Notes: generated by a model not told the origin, from the letters alone. A stretch of 64,000 nt of DNA from Polytrichum commune (GCA_950295325.1 OX485809.1:14570001-14634000), one strand, 5' to 3'; positions 46,640-59,510 are shown, counted from the first letter of the stretch. Numbers and translations: made by a program.

Positions 46640-47960
46640 TGATTGTACAGCAGATTTTTGGGCTATAGTCTGAACTGAGATTTTTTGGAACTAAGTTTTT
46701 GAAGGATAGATGAAAACAGTAGACTATAGTCAGATGAAAGTACCTCTGCAGCGGTTTGAGCAGTCGAATGCCGCAGAATGGAGTTATAACCGCCTGGGAG
46801 GAAGGGAGATAAAGGACTATAGTCTGGAGGAGAAAGTAGGCCATTAACAAAGAGTTTTACAGGCGATAGACTAGCGTAGTTGCTCTCAGCGAAGAATGTG
46901 TAGGATCGGCCAAGTGCCGAAGTTTGAAGAAAGTTACTTCAACTTTGTGATAGAGTGAAGATTAGGCAGTGTAATCAGACTATAATATGAAAGTAATTGA
47001 TATTCGGTGAAAAGCATGAATGTATGAGAGTAATATTGTGTGATGAAGAGAGATTTCAGAGTGAGCAGACTAAAATCCGAGATCGGAGTCCCGGTGTGAT
47101 TGATAATTCAAGAATCTGATAGTTTGAGGAAGTAAGTAATGTGATAGAGCAACAGGAAGGAAGGCATCTCAAAGCAAGAGAGAACATAGCAGCAAAGGAG
47201 TATTTGGAAATAAGAGAGTCTGAGAAAGAAATGCGAGAATGAAAGAATCATTGAGGGGAAGAATAGAGTGTTGTAAGCGCAATAGGACTATAGTCAGTCA
47301 GGATGCCACAAGAGATACAAGAATTGAGTGGAATGTGGAAAGATAGACCTAATTAGCATTAACAAGAGCTATGCAGGGTTAGAACTTTCGCTCAGAGAGG
47401 AAAGAGAGAGAGAGAGATGATGGGATTTGTTAGGGATTAGAGGAGCGCAATCTGATGATGAGAGCACAGACAAGCTAATCCCGGATGAGATATGAGTGTA
47501 GGCTGAGAAATGTATTGTTCATCATTACGAAGCATGTGAGATTACCGCGTGAGGTTGAGATAAAGAATTGCGGGATGAGTGACTGATATTACATAGTTTA
47601 TTGGCTTGAATAATACTCGGCTAACCAAAGCTTTGAGTTAATATAGAACATAATCCTGTTTGTTTATTCTATCTCGAAATGTGCAGAGATTGTAGACCGG
47701 AATGGAATGGAGGATGGTTCATGAATGAGATAAGTTATTAAATGAAGATTAATGCAAATAAGATAATTAATGAATCCATTGCATTGAATGAGATTATTTG
47801 AATTCGAATTGAAGATCTTGTATTGTTGTTTCATGGAAACCAAAGGATACTAACCCCAATAGGATGAAAATCCATTGGATGACTATTGACCGGATACTCA
47901 AAGACAATAGTCCAAATTTATGAGATTTACGACGGAAATAGGTCGAACCTTAGAGTGATA
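46640..47960. other. purine-rich tract with repeated GACTATAGTC palindromes
   Basis: The plus strand is strongly A+G-biased over more than a kilobase (many GAGAGAA/GAAAG/GAATGAG words). The exact 10-bp palindrome GACTATAGTC occurs at 46722, 46815 and 47286, with near matches at 46661 and 46975. No open frame, no transposon ends found. Different in texture from everything around it. Could be a non-coding leader or LTR relic, or a processed non-coding locus; not recognised. Confidence 0.5.
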
Positions 47961-49416
47961 GTACCTACCTGAAAGATAGGACAAACAACACTCACTACAG
48001 AACCCTCACGTATGAACTAATAAAGAACAGAAAGAATGGGATAATTTAAGATGGAAGAGAGTCAAGAATGAGAATTACCATACAATGTTATTGTGAACCT
48101 TAATCCAATGTGACATTAACCCTTAGAGACACTAGCTCAGTCTTCCTGGAGACCTTGTTCCCTGGGTTTTGTTGTTTTAAAGATAATCCAAAAACTTACT
48201 ACACTGATCATACTTAACATAAACATTAGGATCCTAAACTTCAATCCCTATATTAGCTCTATTAGAAATTAATGGCCCCACATTTTATACCCATCTACTA
48301 AACTTATAACAAGGTTTTCTACTTTTAATAGACCCTTCATTGTTTGGAATTAGTTTATAATTTGCATTTCAAATGAATTTAATCCTCCTCCTTATATTAT
48401 GTTGCATGTCATTTCTAAAATGCACGAAGTGACCCACTTGTGGTACTATCAGGATTCTTGATGAAAATGGCCTATTTCAATGTAAATTGCCATTTTGTAT
48501 ACATAATGAAGATACATACAAGTATGAATGAACATTTGTATCAAAGAAATATGCTCACAATGTTCTCCAAGGTTTCTTAAGGTTCCCCTCCATGTTCCAA
48601 AGTACTAATCACATATGAATCTTGAAATACATGTGAGTCCCATCACTTATGCACATTAATGACCTTTGTTATATGACAAATCGTGCCTAGAATGTCGTAT
48701 TACAAATGTCATAGTCGTAACATGGAGGTAAATTAATGATAGAAAGTTGGTCGACGAAAAATGCATTGTATGGTCAAGGTGTTGTATAAATGAGTGTTGT
48801 AATATGGAGGTTACACTATAGTTCAATACATTGGGAGCTTTGGGAACACTAGAACCCTATTTTCTAAATTTGTTCTCTAGAACTCTCAATGAATTGGCAC
48901 CCCTCAATAATAAGACAACATACCTTAATATGTGTTGCAATGATTAATTTCCTACATAACATTACTCAACTATATATTTATACTTTGTGGGGCCGGGGAT
49001 TTATTAGGCATTATGTCCCTAATAGTATGGGTTCCTCCACATTTTGGGTGTACTCACCATGACCATTGTTCACCACAACAAGTTGCACTGACAACTAGAG
49101 TAGAGCCACCCATAACTGATCACTTAAGAGATTATGTGCCAAATATGGAGAAGTATAAGGCGGTGCAATTTTTTCCCATGTAGGATGATAGAAATTAAGA
49201 GGACTGCAATTTTTTTTGGGTAATGTTGTTCCCTATTTTGAAATTACTATGAATTTTTGAAACCAAAAGTTGGCCCAAACACATTATCAATGTCTAGAGT
49301 TTGCCACAACCACTCATTTTGAGATGATTTCCTTCTCACTTTAGCACTCAAAACCGGGACATGTGTCATGGCACTGTCGATTCCATGGTAATACCATAAC
49401 GGAAGTTGAAGACTTG
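47961..49416. other. gene-free stretch
   Basis: A/T-rich, no exons recognised. 49140-49200 shares an inverted block with 33480-33550. Confidence 0.4.
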
Positions 49417-49824
49417 GGGTGAGTTTCCATGTAGGCGAGTGTCCACAACCCACCATATTCTAGTGTGAATAATGACAAACCCGCCCAAATGTAGAGGGAA
49501 TCTAGTGGGGTAGGGTACGTATGTACCGACTAGCTACTTCTCAACTTTTCAAATGTGGGTCCACCTACTAACCTCCTCCTCTAGGTTAAAACCTCCTCCT
49601 CCTTCTAAAACCGGTATTCAAACCCTTCGGTGACCGGCACTTGTAGGTTGAAGATTATTTAGTGGATGCATGGAACTCTAGCGGCCCGTGTCCACAACCC
49701 TCCACATTCTAGCGGACCGCCAAAATGTGGTTGGATGGTTGCTTGCACGTAAGTTTATGCGAACACCTCCAACCCATCATTTTCTAGAATCTAGTGGGCA
49801 AGTGGCCTACCTGGAAACTCACCC
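49417..49824. mobile_element. Tourist-like MITE with GGGTGAGTTTCCATG ends, copy 2
   Basis: 408 bp, ends GGGTGAGTTTCCATGTAGGC and CCTACCTGGAAACTCACCC; flanks TTG and TTA, so the duplication is imperfect. A further partial relative follows at about 49840-49945 (GATTCTAGTGGAAATG, CAACCTACATGGA). Confidence 0.8.
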
Positions 49825-50364
49825 TTAGAGTTGGTTTCTAAGTAGGCTGCTTCGTCCACAAGATTCTAGTGGAAATGTAGATTCCACTTGATGTCATCCA
49901 CATTCCCACTAGAATATGATGGGCAAGCAACCTACATGGATAACCTTAGAAACCCTTAAACATGGAAGCTTATTTTAACCACCCATGAAAAGAAATTACC
50001 AAAATAAGCCCGAGCATGATTGAAATTATGGCACTCTATAGATTCCGGATGGGGTCTTCATCGGGAATAGGTGGTTCTACTTCTCTAGATTTGGCACAAA
50101 ATTTCTTAAGTGATCGGTTATGGACACCTCTACTCTACCTACAAACTACAATGTGTGTGGGGATGCGAATGGTGGCTTTAGGGTTTTTGCAATCCGACCA
50201 ACACATGGTCGCCATGTTGTTCAATAAGTCACTCAATAAGTGGTTGCATATTCATTGTGTCAGCCAACATTGGCCCATCGATCTCCCTTCATAAAGAGAG
50301 GAAGACCATATGACCCAAGTAATGTTATGCCCCTTGAGGGTTCATTTTCCTACCTATTATTGAC

Positions 50365-50582
50365 AACTACACTATTTTTCCTATTTAGTGTGGGTTACCA
50401 TTTGGAGTTACACATCGCTACAACGTTTCACTCATACCGTCAATTTTAACCCAAACAACATCATAAGTAGTTAGCATGCACATTGAAGAACCAAGTTGGT
50501 AAATAACAATCATTTCAGTAAAAGTTTACAGCACCTTGTAACTCTAAATGGTAACCCACACTAATTAGAAAAAATAGCGTAC
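50365..50582. mobile_element. family-A MITE copy (diverged)
   Basis: AACTACACTATTTTTCCTAT and TTAGTGTGGGTTACC at the left; GGTAACCCACACTAATTAG at the right. Another diverged relative follows directly (50585-50790). Confidence 0.65.
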
Positions 50583-50900
50583 ATTGATTATCCGATCAAT
50601 GCATGTTACAATTCGGAATTACACAAAACTATAACTATTTATTGAGAATGGAATCTTCTACCAAGCATAGTCATTTATGATTGATAATGTCTAAACAACC
50701 TATTGAACATTCGTTAATAATAATAGATGTTATTGCACTACACAACTCCGAATAGTAGCACACACTTATTGAGATAATCATTATACTAGCACATGTTGGT
50801 TCAAACTCACATACAAGCGACACTTCTCACTCATATGGTCAATCACATGGTTAAATCAACCAACAACCAATAGGAGATTGGATCTTCTCCGGTTCTAGTG

Positions 50901-50913
50901 CCCCCCCCCCCCC
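50901..50913. repeat. poly-C run (13)
   Basis: Thirteen C. Similar homopolymers lie at 52519-52532 (14 C), 52959-52976 (18 C), 53892-53904 (13 G) and 54519-54528 (10 C). True lengths are uncertain because such runs are error-prone in sequencing. Confidence 0.7.
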
Positions 50914-51590
50914 TCTTTCCTTGTTCTCACAAAAATGACACTGGGATGCTTAGTATGAGTGAAGTGAAGTTTGGTGTTTGGTGCCACACACTTGACATCA
51001 CACATGTACCAAACTCGAAATCAATTCCGAATGGGACGGCTTTCAAATTTTGTAAGGGGCGAGTGAGTATAAGCTACATATATAACTTAACTCCAAGTTC
51101 CAACATTGATACTCGACGCTTTAATTCGATCCATGTGCCCCCGACAAATTAATTCCCCGCCTAATCACACTATGAACACTATGGTCAAACAAATCCGATC
51201 CCGAGGTTGACCGTGTGCAAATCATGCCAACCCTCACTTGGGATTCATTTCATTTGTGTTGAATTAACCACTGAAATCACGTTGCGGAACATCGGTTGGA
51301 GAGGCCTTATGTTAAGTTAATTGGATGCTTTGGTTCTCTTTCCATCCACTTCTCTTAATTAGGATATGAAACATGCGATTAGTGCATGACAATTAGCAAA
51401 TCCAAATCGTGCCCTAGCCATTTGTGTTGTAGTCCTCTCCCCTCCCAATCATGTTGATTGTTGAGTCTAAAATGGTAAGCATATTTTGATCACTTAGTCT
51501 GATTTGTTTTGAGCATATGTTTTTTTGGGGTGTTAGTTTTTAGATTCACACTTGACCAGATACCACTCAAATACAGGTGTCTAGATTATT
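50914..51590. other. gene-free stretch
   Basis: Contains a fragment of the high-copy family, minus sense, at about 51490-51580. No exon recognised. Confidence 0.4.
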
Positions 51591-51835
51591 ACTACACTAA
51601 ATATCATATTTAGGGTCACGAATTCTAATTGACTTGCTCAATATTAATTGTAAACCATTGTGTAGTGTCACCAACACTAAATGTTAACCTAATGTTAACC
51701 CAACAATATTTGTCATTCCTTGTAAAACAATTTGGGTGTTATAGATTTACAGTGTTGCAAGTATTGTCACTTACTAAGTGATATTTCATCCAACTTTTAA
51801 TCATCCATGATAATATTTCATCATTAGGAATTTTA
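51591..51835. repeat. family-B MITE, copy 2
   Basis: Starts ACTACACTAAATATCATATT; aligns with 5071-5300 through TTGACTTGCTCAATATTAAT, TAGTGTCACCAACACTAAAT, TTATAGATTTACAGTGTTG and TAATCATCCATGATAAT. Confidence 0.65.
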
Positions 51836-52109
51836 CGATCTTTTGATTTTGGTGGAGTCTAGGTATTTGAGGATATCTTTTGAGTTTGTTGCCATTCGGG
51901 TCTATATATACCATGCAAGAACCTTGACACTTAGGTCAACTCGCCCTAGTATTAATATATGTTGTTAGGATAATACTAACCCAAATAAGAACTCGGTAAT
52001 ACAAAAATTCTTTTGCCTTTTGATAGCCACCATATATACCAATACTTGACTACGATCATTACAATTTTGATGCTAGTTAGATAGGTTAATTGATACCATC
52101 ATTGCTATT

Positions 52110-52480
52110 GTGTAAGGCATGTGGGTGTCATATTCGGTATTGAACACCTATATTTGAATGGTGTGCAGTTCAGTTCATGTCAACGAACAAACACCAAAAA
52201 TGACACAATGGTTACCTTTTCAAATTCATCAACTACTCCACACACTTCATAGTGAACACAATTGAGAGGACCTATATGTTCAGTTAAGAAATCAACAAAC
52301 ATACGGATAACCATAATCAAATAAAAGGATATCCACTTTTTCATCTAAATTTAATTGATGGTTCATTGTAGACTGGCTGATGCAACACAAGTTTCATTGT
52401 GTAAATCTCATTGGTAGAAATTGGAGATATTATAAAAAAACGAATTGTATAATACCCACATACCTTTAGTACCCATATAC
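52110..52480 (+). repeat. long copy of the high-copy dispersed family
   Basis: GAACACCTATATTTGAATGG, AACAAACACCAAAAATGACA, GTGAACACAATTGAGAGGAC, GATGCAACACAAGTTTCATT, ending TAATACCCACATACC; colinear with 37690-38045. Confidence 0.65.
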
Positions 52481-52634
52481 TATGCATTCATGTATATACC
52501 TTTCCAACATTGTCATCACCCCCCCCCCCCCCAAAAGGTAGGCTAGGGATTCGTGGTGTAAATGATTATTTGAAAGCAATTTGATTCCGAAAGTAGCATA
52601 AAAAAAACTCCAAAATAGTCTAGTGGGCTCTAAA

Positions 52635-52857
52635 TCGATCATCCCAATTACCGCGTGTTACTTATTATGAGTTACGCGGTGCTATGACTATTTAACGAGA
52701 ATGTAATATTCTCCCATGCAAAGTCATTCATGTTCTATAATGTCCGAGCAACTAACGTGTTGAACTTTCGTTAGTGAAAATGAACTCCTAAGCAAGACGT
52801 CATTGCACTGCAAAACTCCGAATAGCAACACGCACTAATTGAGATAATCAGTGTAGT
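52635..52857. repeat. diverged family-A MITE
   Basis: Right end CGCACTAATTGAGATAATCA followed by GTGTAGT; interior TTCTATAATGTCCGAGCAAC resembles the family-A centre. Confidence 0.55.
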
Positions 52858-53238
52858 TGGAATGAATCGACCCTCAACCTTATAGCGAACAATTTTTTCA
52901 CTAGAGCCCCTTCATCCACAATGGATGAGTTTACAAAGGCGCCGCGCTTTTCAATTCTCCCCCCCCCCCCCCCCCCTTTAGCCTTTTTAAAGAGGATATA
53001 GGCTTTACCTTTTCAATTCCCTTACTTTTAGTGTCTCAACACAATCATCGACTTATTACTCAAAGTAGGAAGCGGCCGCAACTTCTTGAAATACGCCTTT
53101 AAATACTGATGGCATTTGGCGACTTGCATTTATAGACACCACTTTCCCAAAAGATCCTCCTCAAAATTTAAAACCCCCCCCCAAAGAAAAGGTTCATCAA
53201 AATATATCCGTGTAACAAAAGTTTGCATGCGGCTTTGC

Positions 53239-53493
53239 AATGTCCGAGGAATTTTTATTTGGGCATAGTTGGTGTTGCCAAGACCAACAACTTACATGCC
53301 AACATCTGTCGGGGTTTCTTTGCTAAATTGAGGAATATTCGATAGGAAAAATAAAATAAAAATTGAAATTGAGGAATATTTTGTAGATTCTTATGAATGG
53401 GTTGGTTATTTTATGGAAGTGTTGAATTTGAACCGGTTTTGCCTCAAACTCCACCGTTTCATTTGTAACTAGCAGTCGGTTCTCCCTGTTCGT
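53239..53493 (-). repeat. degenerate GGGGAGA-family element
   Basis: AATGTCCGAGGAATTTTTAT at the left and TCTCCCTGTTCGTT at the right with family interior in minus sense (GAACCGGTTTTGCCTCAAAC). An ATTGAGGAATATT phrase inside is duplicated. Confidence 0.6.
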
Positions 53494-54299
53494 TGGTGTC
53501 ATGGCAACAACTTCACGTTACACCAGGGGGCGGACTCTTCATTGGGAACGTGAATGACATGCGTGGGTCATTGTGAAATTATATATGAGAAGTTTATATA
53601 GAGAAAAACAAAATAAAATGTACAAACAATAGGCTACAGTGGACTCGTGTTTATATACTAAGCTTTTCATTTAATGTGATAAATGTCTCTACTACATCTG
53701 CAATTAAATAGGCCTTTTTTCCTTATAAAAATCACTTTCACTTAGCCACAATCCAAAGAGCAAAACTCAAGGGGAGCTCGTGAGTGCTCCAAGAGCCTCC
53801 GGTTCATAAAACCTTAGAATCCAAAATGCAAAGCCCAAGAAGAAATGGGCAGGGTAGTCATTGAGAACATTATGAAGTGTAACATCTGCCCGGGGGGGGG
53901 GGGGTGGTTGGACTCTCCACACAATGTACGAACTAATGTGAGTGTAAGAAGGGGTATCATTTGAGGCATTAACGCACATAGTATACATAAGGGAGAGAGG
54001 TATTGTTTTCCTCTAGTGTGTACATTTAGAAAAGTTATTAAGTATTTTGAAGTAAAGGTAAACGTACAAAAAGGGGACCCTAAGGTTTAGAGAAACAATT
54101 TACAGATGAACCGGTTTAAAGATTCATGGGGCTTGGTGGCCTGGTGGCCTGGTGGTTTTCTTTTAAAAAATACATAAATAAGTGAAATCAACATCTAAGT
54201 AGGATTTGCATTTACTTTGACAAAGCTCTTGCAATTTGCTTTAACATTTGACATGTAAAGACTTGCACCAATAAATAAATAAATAAATGCACATCATTT

Positions 54300-54470
54300 G
54301 ACATGTTAGAAATTGAAAAGACACGTACTAACAGGCAAGTGGTGGCATTGAAACAATATTTTAGAGTAGAATATAGATGTCAATAGACATTCATTTTGTT
54401 TTTTTGAAAACGACATGTTAGAGTTTGGATTTGAAGTTGAACGTCAAATTAACTACACATTGCTTAAGAT
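54300..54470. repeat. dispersed repeat, copy 2 of 2
   Basis: Partner of 29136-29300; shared GACATGTTAGAAATTGAAAA, AGATGTCAATAGACATTCA, GGATTTGAAGTTGAACGTCA. Confidence 0.6.
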
Positions 54471-54719
54471 CACTTTGACACATGAGACTAGTCACAAGGT
54501 CGACGGGTCTTAAATGGTCCCCCCCCCCTCCCTCCACGCCCAACTAACCCACTTCTCGTAAGACATGAAACACGTAGTTAGCACGAGATGGTTAGCAAAT
54601 CGAAATTGAGGCCATATAACCTCTTTCCTCACAATTTATGGAGGCGTATGAATCTCATATTCATTATTGAAGTGAAGGTTCCTTGTGCTCATTCAATGGT
54701 TATACAATCCCCTCCCTCT

Positions 54720-55040
54720 CCCTCCCCTCCTCCAAACTATGTTGACTATTGAGCTTGAAATAGCTAACATGTTTTGAGCACTTAGTCGAGTCTCTCTAGT
54801 GCCCAATTTTGGAGCCACACCTAACCACACACCACTCTTAAGCAGTGGATGAGTGGTGGCAGGAACGGAGGAGATTAAGGGAGGAGGGTTACATCGGTCA
54901 AATCTGACGATCGAGAAAGCACAGGCAACATGGCCTCACCAGAAGCCAGAAGTTGCTTTCATCGCCCATAGACTTCTTCTCGACAAAGGTGTCCATTTAA
55001 GACAAGTAACAAAATCGAGTCCACTTACCTTAGTCATAAT
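54720..55040 (-). repeat. high-copy family fragment split by a foreign insert
   Basis: The family runs to about 54844 (ACCACACACCACTCTTAAG) and resumes at about 54986 (AGGTGTCCATTTAAGACAAG). The ~140 bp between (54845-54985) is GC-richer, has an open frame throughout (…NLTIEKAQATWPHQKPEVAF…) and is absent from the other copies. Its origin was not recognised. Confidence 0.5.
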
Positions 55041-55689
55041 TCCATGTCCTAGAACTACAATGGCTCTACACACTAAATAGGCTCATTAGTGTGACTAACA
55101 CTAATTTCTCGATGTTTTGAATATCCAAAATATTTACTTGTATTATAAAAAATATTGGAAATTGGGCTGAAATTATTTTGTATCAAACAAGTAAGGGACA
55201 CTCTCATGCCCTGATCGCACCAAACTTTATGTCCGGTTCCAGCCGTGAAATTGTTGTGGATTGTGTTCAGAAATAGATGTTGGCGCACCATTTTTAACAT
55301 TATTACATCTGGAGATGCGGACGGATAGTGTCAAAAATGATTGGTGTGTTGACTTACATGTCTGCAAGCGAAATATATTTTTAACTCAATAAATCTAATG
55401 AACCTGATTAGTGTACACCTATATGTGCAATTAGATTGCCCCACACTAATTTATCAACATTCCACATATTTTGAGTATTTATTACCACAGTAATACAACA
55501 AACTTACTATTTTCTTACAATGGTTATATGTTTAGTGTGATACGATTTTAACCCAAGGTAAATTGCATGGGTGAAGAGGCAACCTATTTGTGAAAGCAAC
55601 CCAATTGCACACAATATCAATGTAGACATTTAATGAAATGTGAGACTGGGTGAATTTGGAAGCAATTATTTGTTGGATAATTCACGCAA

Positions 55690-55890
55690 CACTACACTGA
55701 GTATTGTATTTAGTGTCACCAATTATGTTTGTCTTGCTCAATATCGATTGTGGACCCCCCATGTAGTGTCACCAACACTAAATGTAAACCTAACGTTGTT
55801 TGTCATTCCTTGTAAAATATTTTTGGGCATTACAAATTTACGATGTTGCATTTACTGTCACTTACTAAGCGATTTTTCATCCAAATTTCA
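55690..55890. repeat. family-B MITE, copy 3
   Basis: ACTACACTGAGTATTGTATT, TTGTCTTGCTCAATATCGAT, TAGTGTCACCAACACTAAAT and GGGCATTACAAATTTACGAT align with 5071-5300. Confidence 0.65.
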
Positions 55891-56279
55891 TATATACAAT
55901 CTATGGTTGTTAATTCTAGTTCAATTTTGTTTTCCATTCGTAGGATTTCCTTTTATTTCCTTGAATTTTGAGCAGCTACTTGTGCAATCTAAAGTAGAGT
56001 TGACCATCATTGAAGATGATCATAAAACTTCGGGTAAGTTCAACAACTTCGAGGCTATGGTGCAACCCCATTATTATGTCAATGTCTTGAATATAAATGA
56101 GCCTTCATGAAGTTGAAGCCCAAAAGGCATCACCTCTTTGTAGGTTGTCACGATATAATTGAAGTTAAGTTAGTAGTCACGAAGTGCAAGTGTGTGGAGA
56201 GGGAACCCTATGATCCTATCATAGTTGATTCGCTCATTAATGTAGATGGGTCTTAAATGGTTACTATTTCCAATCAAGG

Positions 56280-56715
56280 TAGAAATATGAAAGACGGTGA
56301 AAATAAGCCGATTTTGGCCAAAAAGAGTGGTTTGAACTTTGTGCTATGTTTTTTTTAAGAGATGGAGTAGAGGAAATGAGGAGGAATGTGAGTTGCTTCG
56401 TAATTTTATTCTATGTAATTAGATAGTTGGTTACATATTTCCAAAGAGGCAAGTAAGTCAAACCCCGTACTTGTACAACAAAGTCGTTAAGTTTGAGCAT
56501 CATATCATCTTACACTGCATTAGAATGCACACAAAACGGTTAATTCAATGACACCCAAAAGTGATTCCAAGTGGTGTGAAACATGACCTATCCGGCCTAT
56601 CAATAGATCCTTTTCAGGCCACCACTTCTATAATTAGCCATTATGGGTCCACACAAGAATCATTCTACTCCAAGTATAGTGCAATAGTAATGGTCATTCA
56701 TCATTTTCCTTTTAT
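56280..56715. repeat. 430-bp dispersed repeat, copy 2 of 2
   Basis: Direct-orientation partner of 34190-34615, alignable across its whole length; no open frame. Confidence 0.7.
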
Positions 56716-57189
56716 AAATTTTAATTAATATTAATCTTAGCCCACTTCTCCCCAAATATGAAATTTGCTAAATTATTGCAAGATGATTAGCATATTCAAA
56801 TCAAGGCCTTAGTGACGTTCCTTGTAGCTTTTTGGAGCTCATATGAATATTTTATACATTATCAAAGTGAAGACTCTCGTACTCATTAAATGGCCATATA
56901 GATGCCCCCAACTTTGTCTGAGCACATAGTCCAATTTTTTCAAGCATATGTGATTTTGATACATGTTTTTCAAGAGATACCTCACCACATAGTATCACTT
57001 GAATAAAGATGTTTGATTAAAATAAGCAACTAGATTAGGCATGCCTATCTTAGTGTGATGTTGGGGGTTTACATTAGGATCCCAAAGCAAAGAAACTCTG
57101 AAAATGAGCAACCCTACTTCTTGAAAGCAAATCTTCAAATCCAAAGAATTTGCACTAGAGACTCGCATAACATTGCAGTGGACATAAAC

Positions 57190-57420
57190 AATGTAAATTG
57201 GTTATGGTATTTAGAGTCATGTATGTTGACATTTATTGGTTATGGTATTCATAATTCAATTTTCATAGTCAATGTAAATTGGTTATGGTATTTAGAGTCA
57301 TGTATGTTGACATTTGTTGACATTTAGAGTCATGTATGTTGACATTTATTGGTTATGGCATTCATAATTCAATTTTCATAAACAACGTAAATTGGTTATG
57401 GTATTTAGAGTCATGTATGG
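57190..57420. repeat. 81-bp tandem repeat with a nested duplication
   Basis: AATGTAAATTGGTTATGGTA starts units at 57190, 57271 and 57384. The first step is 81 bp, the second 113 bp, because about 32 bp around TTTAGAGTCATGTATGTTGA is duplicated again inside the second unit. A mutation-poor, recent-looking array. Confidence 0.9.
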
Positions 57421-59350
57421 CGCTATTTACAAAAAATTAAACTACATTTTTCGATGGCCTAGAAATATCACCTATACTAGTTGTCAACACAACAAATGTC
57501 AACATGCATAACTTTTTGATGTGGTTTTTTTTACAACATGACATTCAATGTAGCATGTTGGAGTACTTGAGTTGATAGTTTTATGTTCTAACTTGGTATG
57601 CAAGAGGAGGATATTTATGAGGATATTAATGCCAAGCATCATGTGTTTACACTCATGGTCAACAAGTTGACTATTATTTTGACCTAGACATAGGCATCAT
57701 AATATTATAAAGCATTCTAATGTTGAGATATTATTGAGCATACTAATACCAAGTATCATGTGAGTTATCACTTTTGACATACATTTTCGGAAGTTAAAGA
57801 TATGGGATTATATTATGATACGAGAATGAATGATGCCCCATACATAAAAACTAGTAGTGTTTTTGTGTACCAAGTTAGTGTTTGGAGGGAGGTAACCCTT
57901 CGAGTCTAGAGTTATGAGATTGCCTATGGGAAGGTTGGATTATGCTTAGTTTGCAGTTTAAGGTATGTATGATTGTAACTTAAGAACATACAAACTCTGA
58001 TCAACATTCTTCCTCATTGAAAAATGCTAGCAAAATGAGTTCTTCAGGTTATATATTTCCTCATATGATCATTCATCCAATGGCCATATGGGTCTTCGGA
58101 GTTGGAAGTGGCCACAATAGGCACATGTACCTTATGGCAGATTGAGGGAAACAATCATAATAGGAAGTGTTTTCAAGAAGGTTCAAGGTATGGATGGAGG
58201 ATGGGATGGAGTTAAGGAAGAGAGGGATGAGATAGGTGGGTCTTGAGATGTTAAAAAATATAAAAGATGTTGCAGAAGGCTCCCTATTCCAACCCAAAAC
58301 ATTTAATTTTCCCTCAAATTTTGCCATGTGTCATGCTCACGTTCACTGAGAACCACTTGTATTCCATGTGGAAATTATATTCCAACACAAATAAAGATGA
58401 GATAGAGAGCCCTCTACAGTATCGGGTTGAGATGGATGGTTGGGTCACTAAATGGCTAGAGCTTTGTGGTGTCTCAGTAAACCCATCCATTAGCTGGAAG
58501 GTGAAAACTCAATGTACTATTTCATAACTTGCAACCTTTTATTTTTTTAGACTTTGGACTTCAGAATATGGTATTGGAACCCTCAAATTGGTCTTGTAGG
58601 CACCGGTTTAATATAAGTTGACTCTCAATCTACATGGACTTCTTTTACAAGAGCTGCTTCATCCACATTGGATGAGTTCACATAGACATTGTGAATCTTA
58701 TGCTCTCACAATGATTCTTGATGTCTACATAAACTCATCTATTAGATAGGTGACATAACATTACTCAACTAATGAGATGTGTTTATGGGCCCAGTGGTAA
58801 ATTCAAGAATAAAAGTCCGGATGTCGGAATCCCAATGCTTCAAATTGATTATGAAGTCAAGACAACTGAACACAACTCATTAGCTGATTCATATTATGGA
58901 AGACATTGTGAATTATTTTATAGCCCGAAAATGGTCATTTCCTTTCTTTCTTTCTTGAGATTTGATCCAACATTGGCATCAAAGACCCATGATTAGGACC
59001 CATGCACTTGGAATAAATTGGCCCTTGACATGTAGGGGGCTTGTTGTTAAATATGGATGGGTTTTACATATAATCTTCATGATCTTTGTGTAACTCATTG
59101 CTCACAAATGAAGGGGTCCAGAAAAAAAAAAAAAAAAACGCCTTGTCAGGTTGGGGCCAATTTATTCTAATTGGACCCTAATAGAGTAATTTGAGATCTT
59201 TGATACCATTTATGGAATTGTATTATCTAGAAATACCTATTTATATTTAAACATTTGGTGTGCTTTCACCTTCCTAATGGACGAGTGTATTTACAACACC
59301 ACGAATATTTGGTCTTGCAAAAATATGGGATATGTGTATCGAACATTCAA
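57421..59350. other. gene-free stretch
   Basis: Open frames of 60-86 codons at 58073-58527 and 58772-58996 show no family features. An 18-A run lies at about 59121-59138. No exon recognised. Confidence 0.4.
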
Positions 59351-59352
59351 TA

Positions 59353-59510
59353 TGTACACTCTAAACTCCATAATATCATGCATGTGGCAACCAAAATGCA
59401 CGTGATATTAAGGAATTATGTTGTGTTAACATGGATGCATGATATAAGAGAATTAGTGTAGCATCTGATATTATGAAATAACACAAAGAGCAACATTGTA
59501 ATGTTGAAAT
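59353..59510. repeat. left half of the repeat that holds the FAD gene fragment
   Basis: Aligns with 31199-31350 (ATGTGGCAACCAAAATGCAC, GTGTTAACATGGATGCATGA, GAGAATTAGTGTAGCATC). The right half is at 60873-61050. Confidence 0.7.

Noticed and set aside
52519-53904. C runs and a G run as paired ends of one more G-tipped element
   Set aside because: Neighbouring sequence inside the runs does not match the 45 kb element and no flanking duplication was found; run lengths may also be sequencing artefacts.
28000-59000. LTR retrotransposon
   Set aside because: No gag/pol motifs, primer-binding site, polypurine tract followed by an LTR, or long direct terminal repeats were found by eye; the repeats seen are short DNA elements.
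59121-59138. A-run that might be the tail of a processed retrocopy
   Set aside because: No exon-joined coding sequence lies upstream of it, and the nearby oxidoreductase fragment keeps introns and is downstream.
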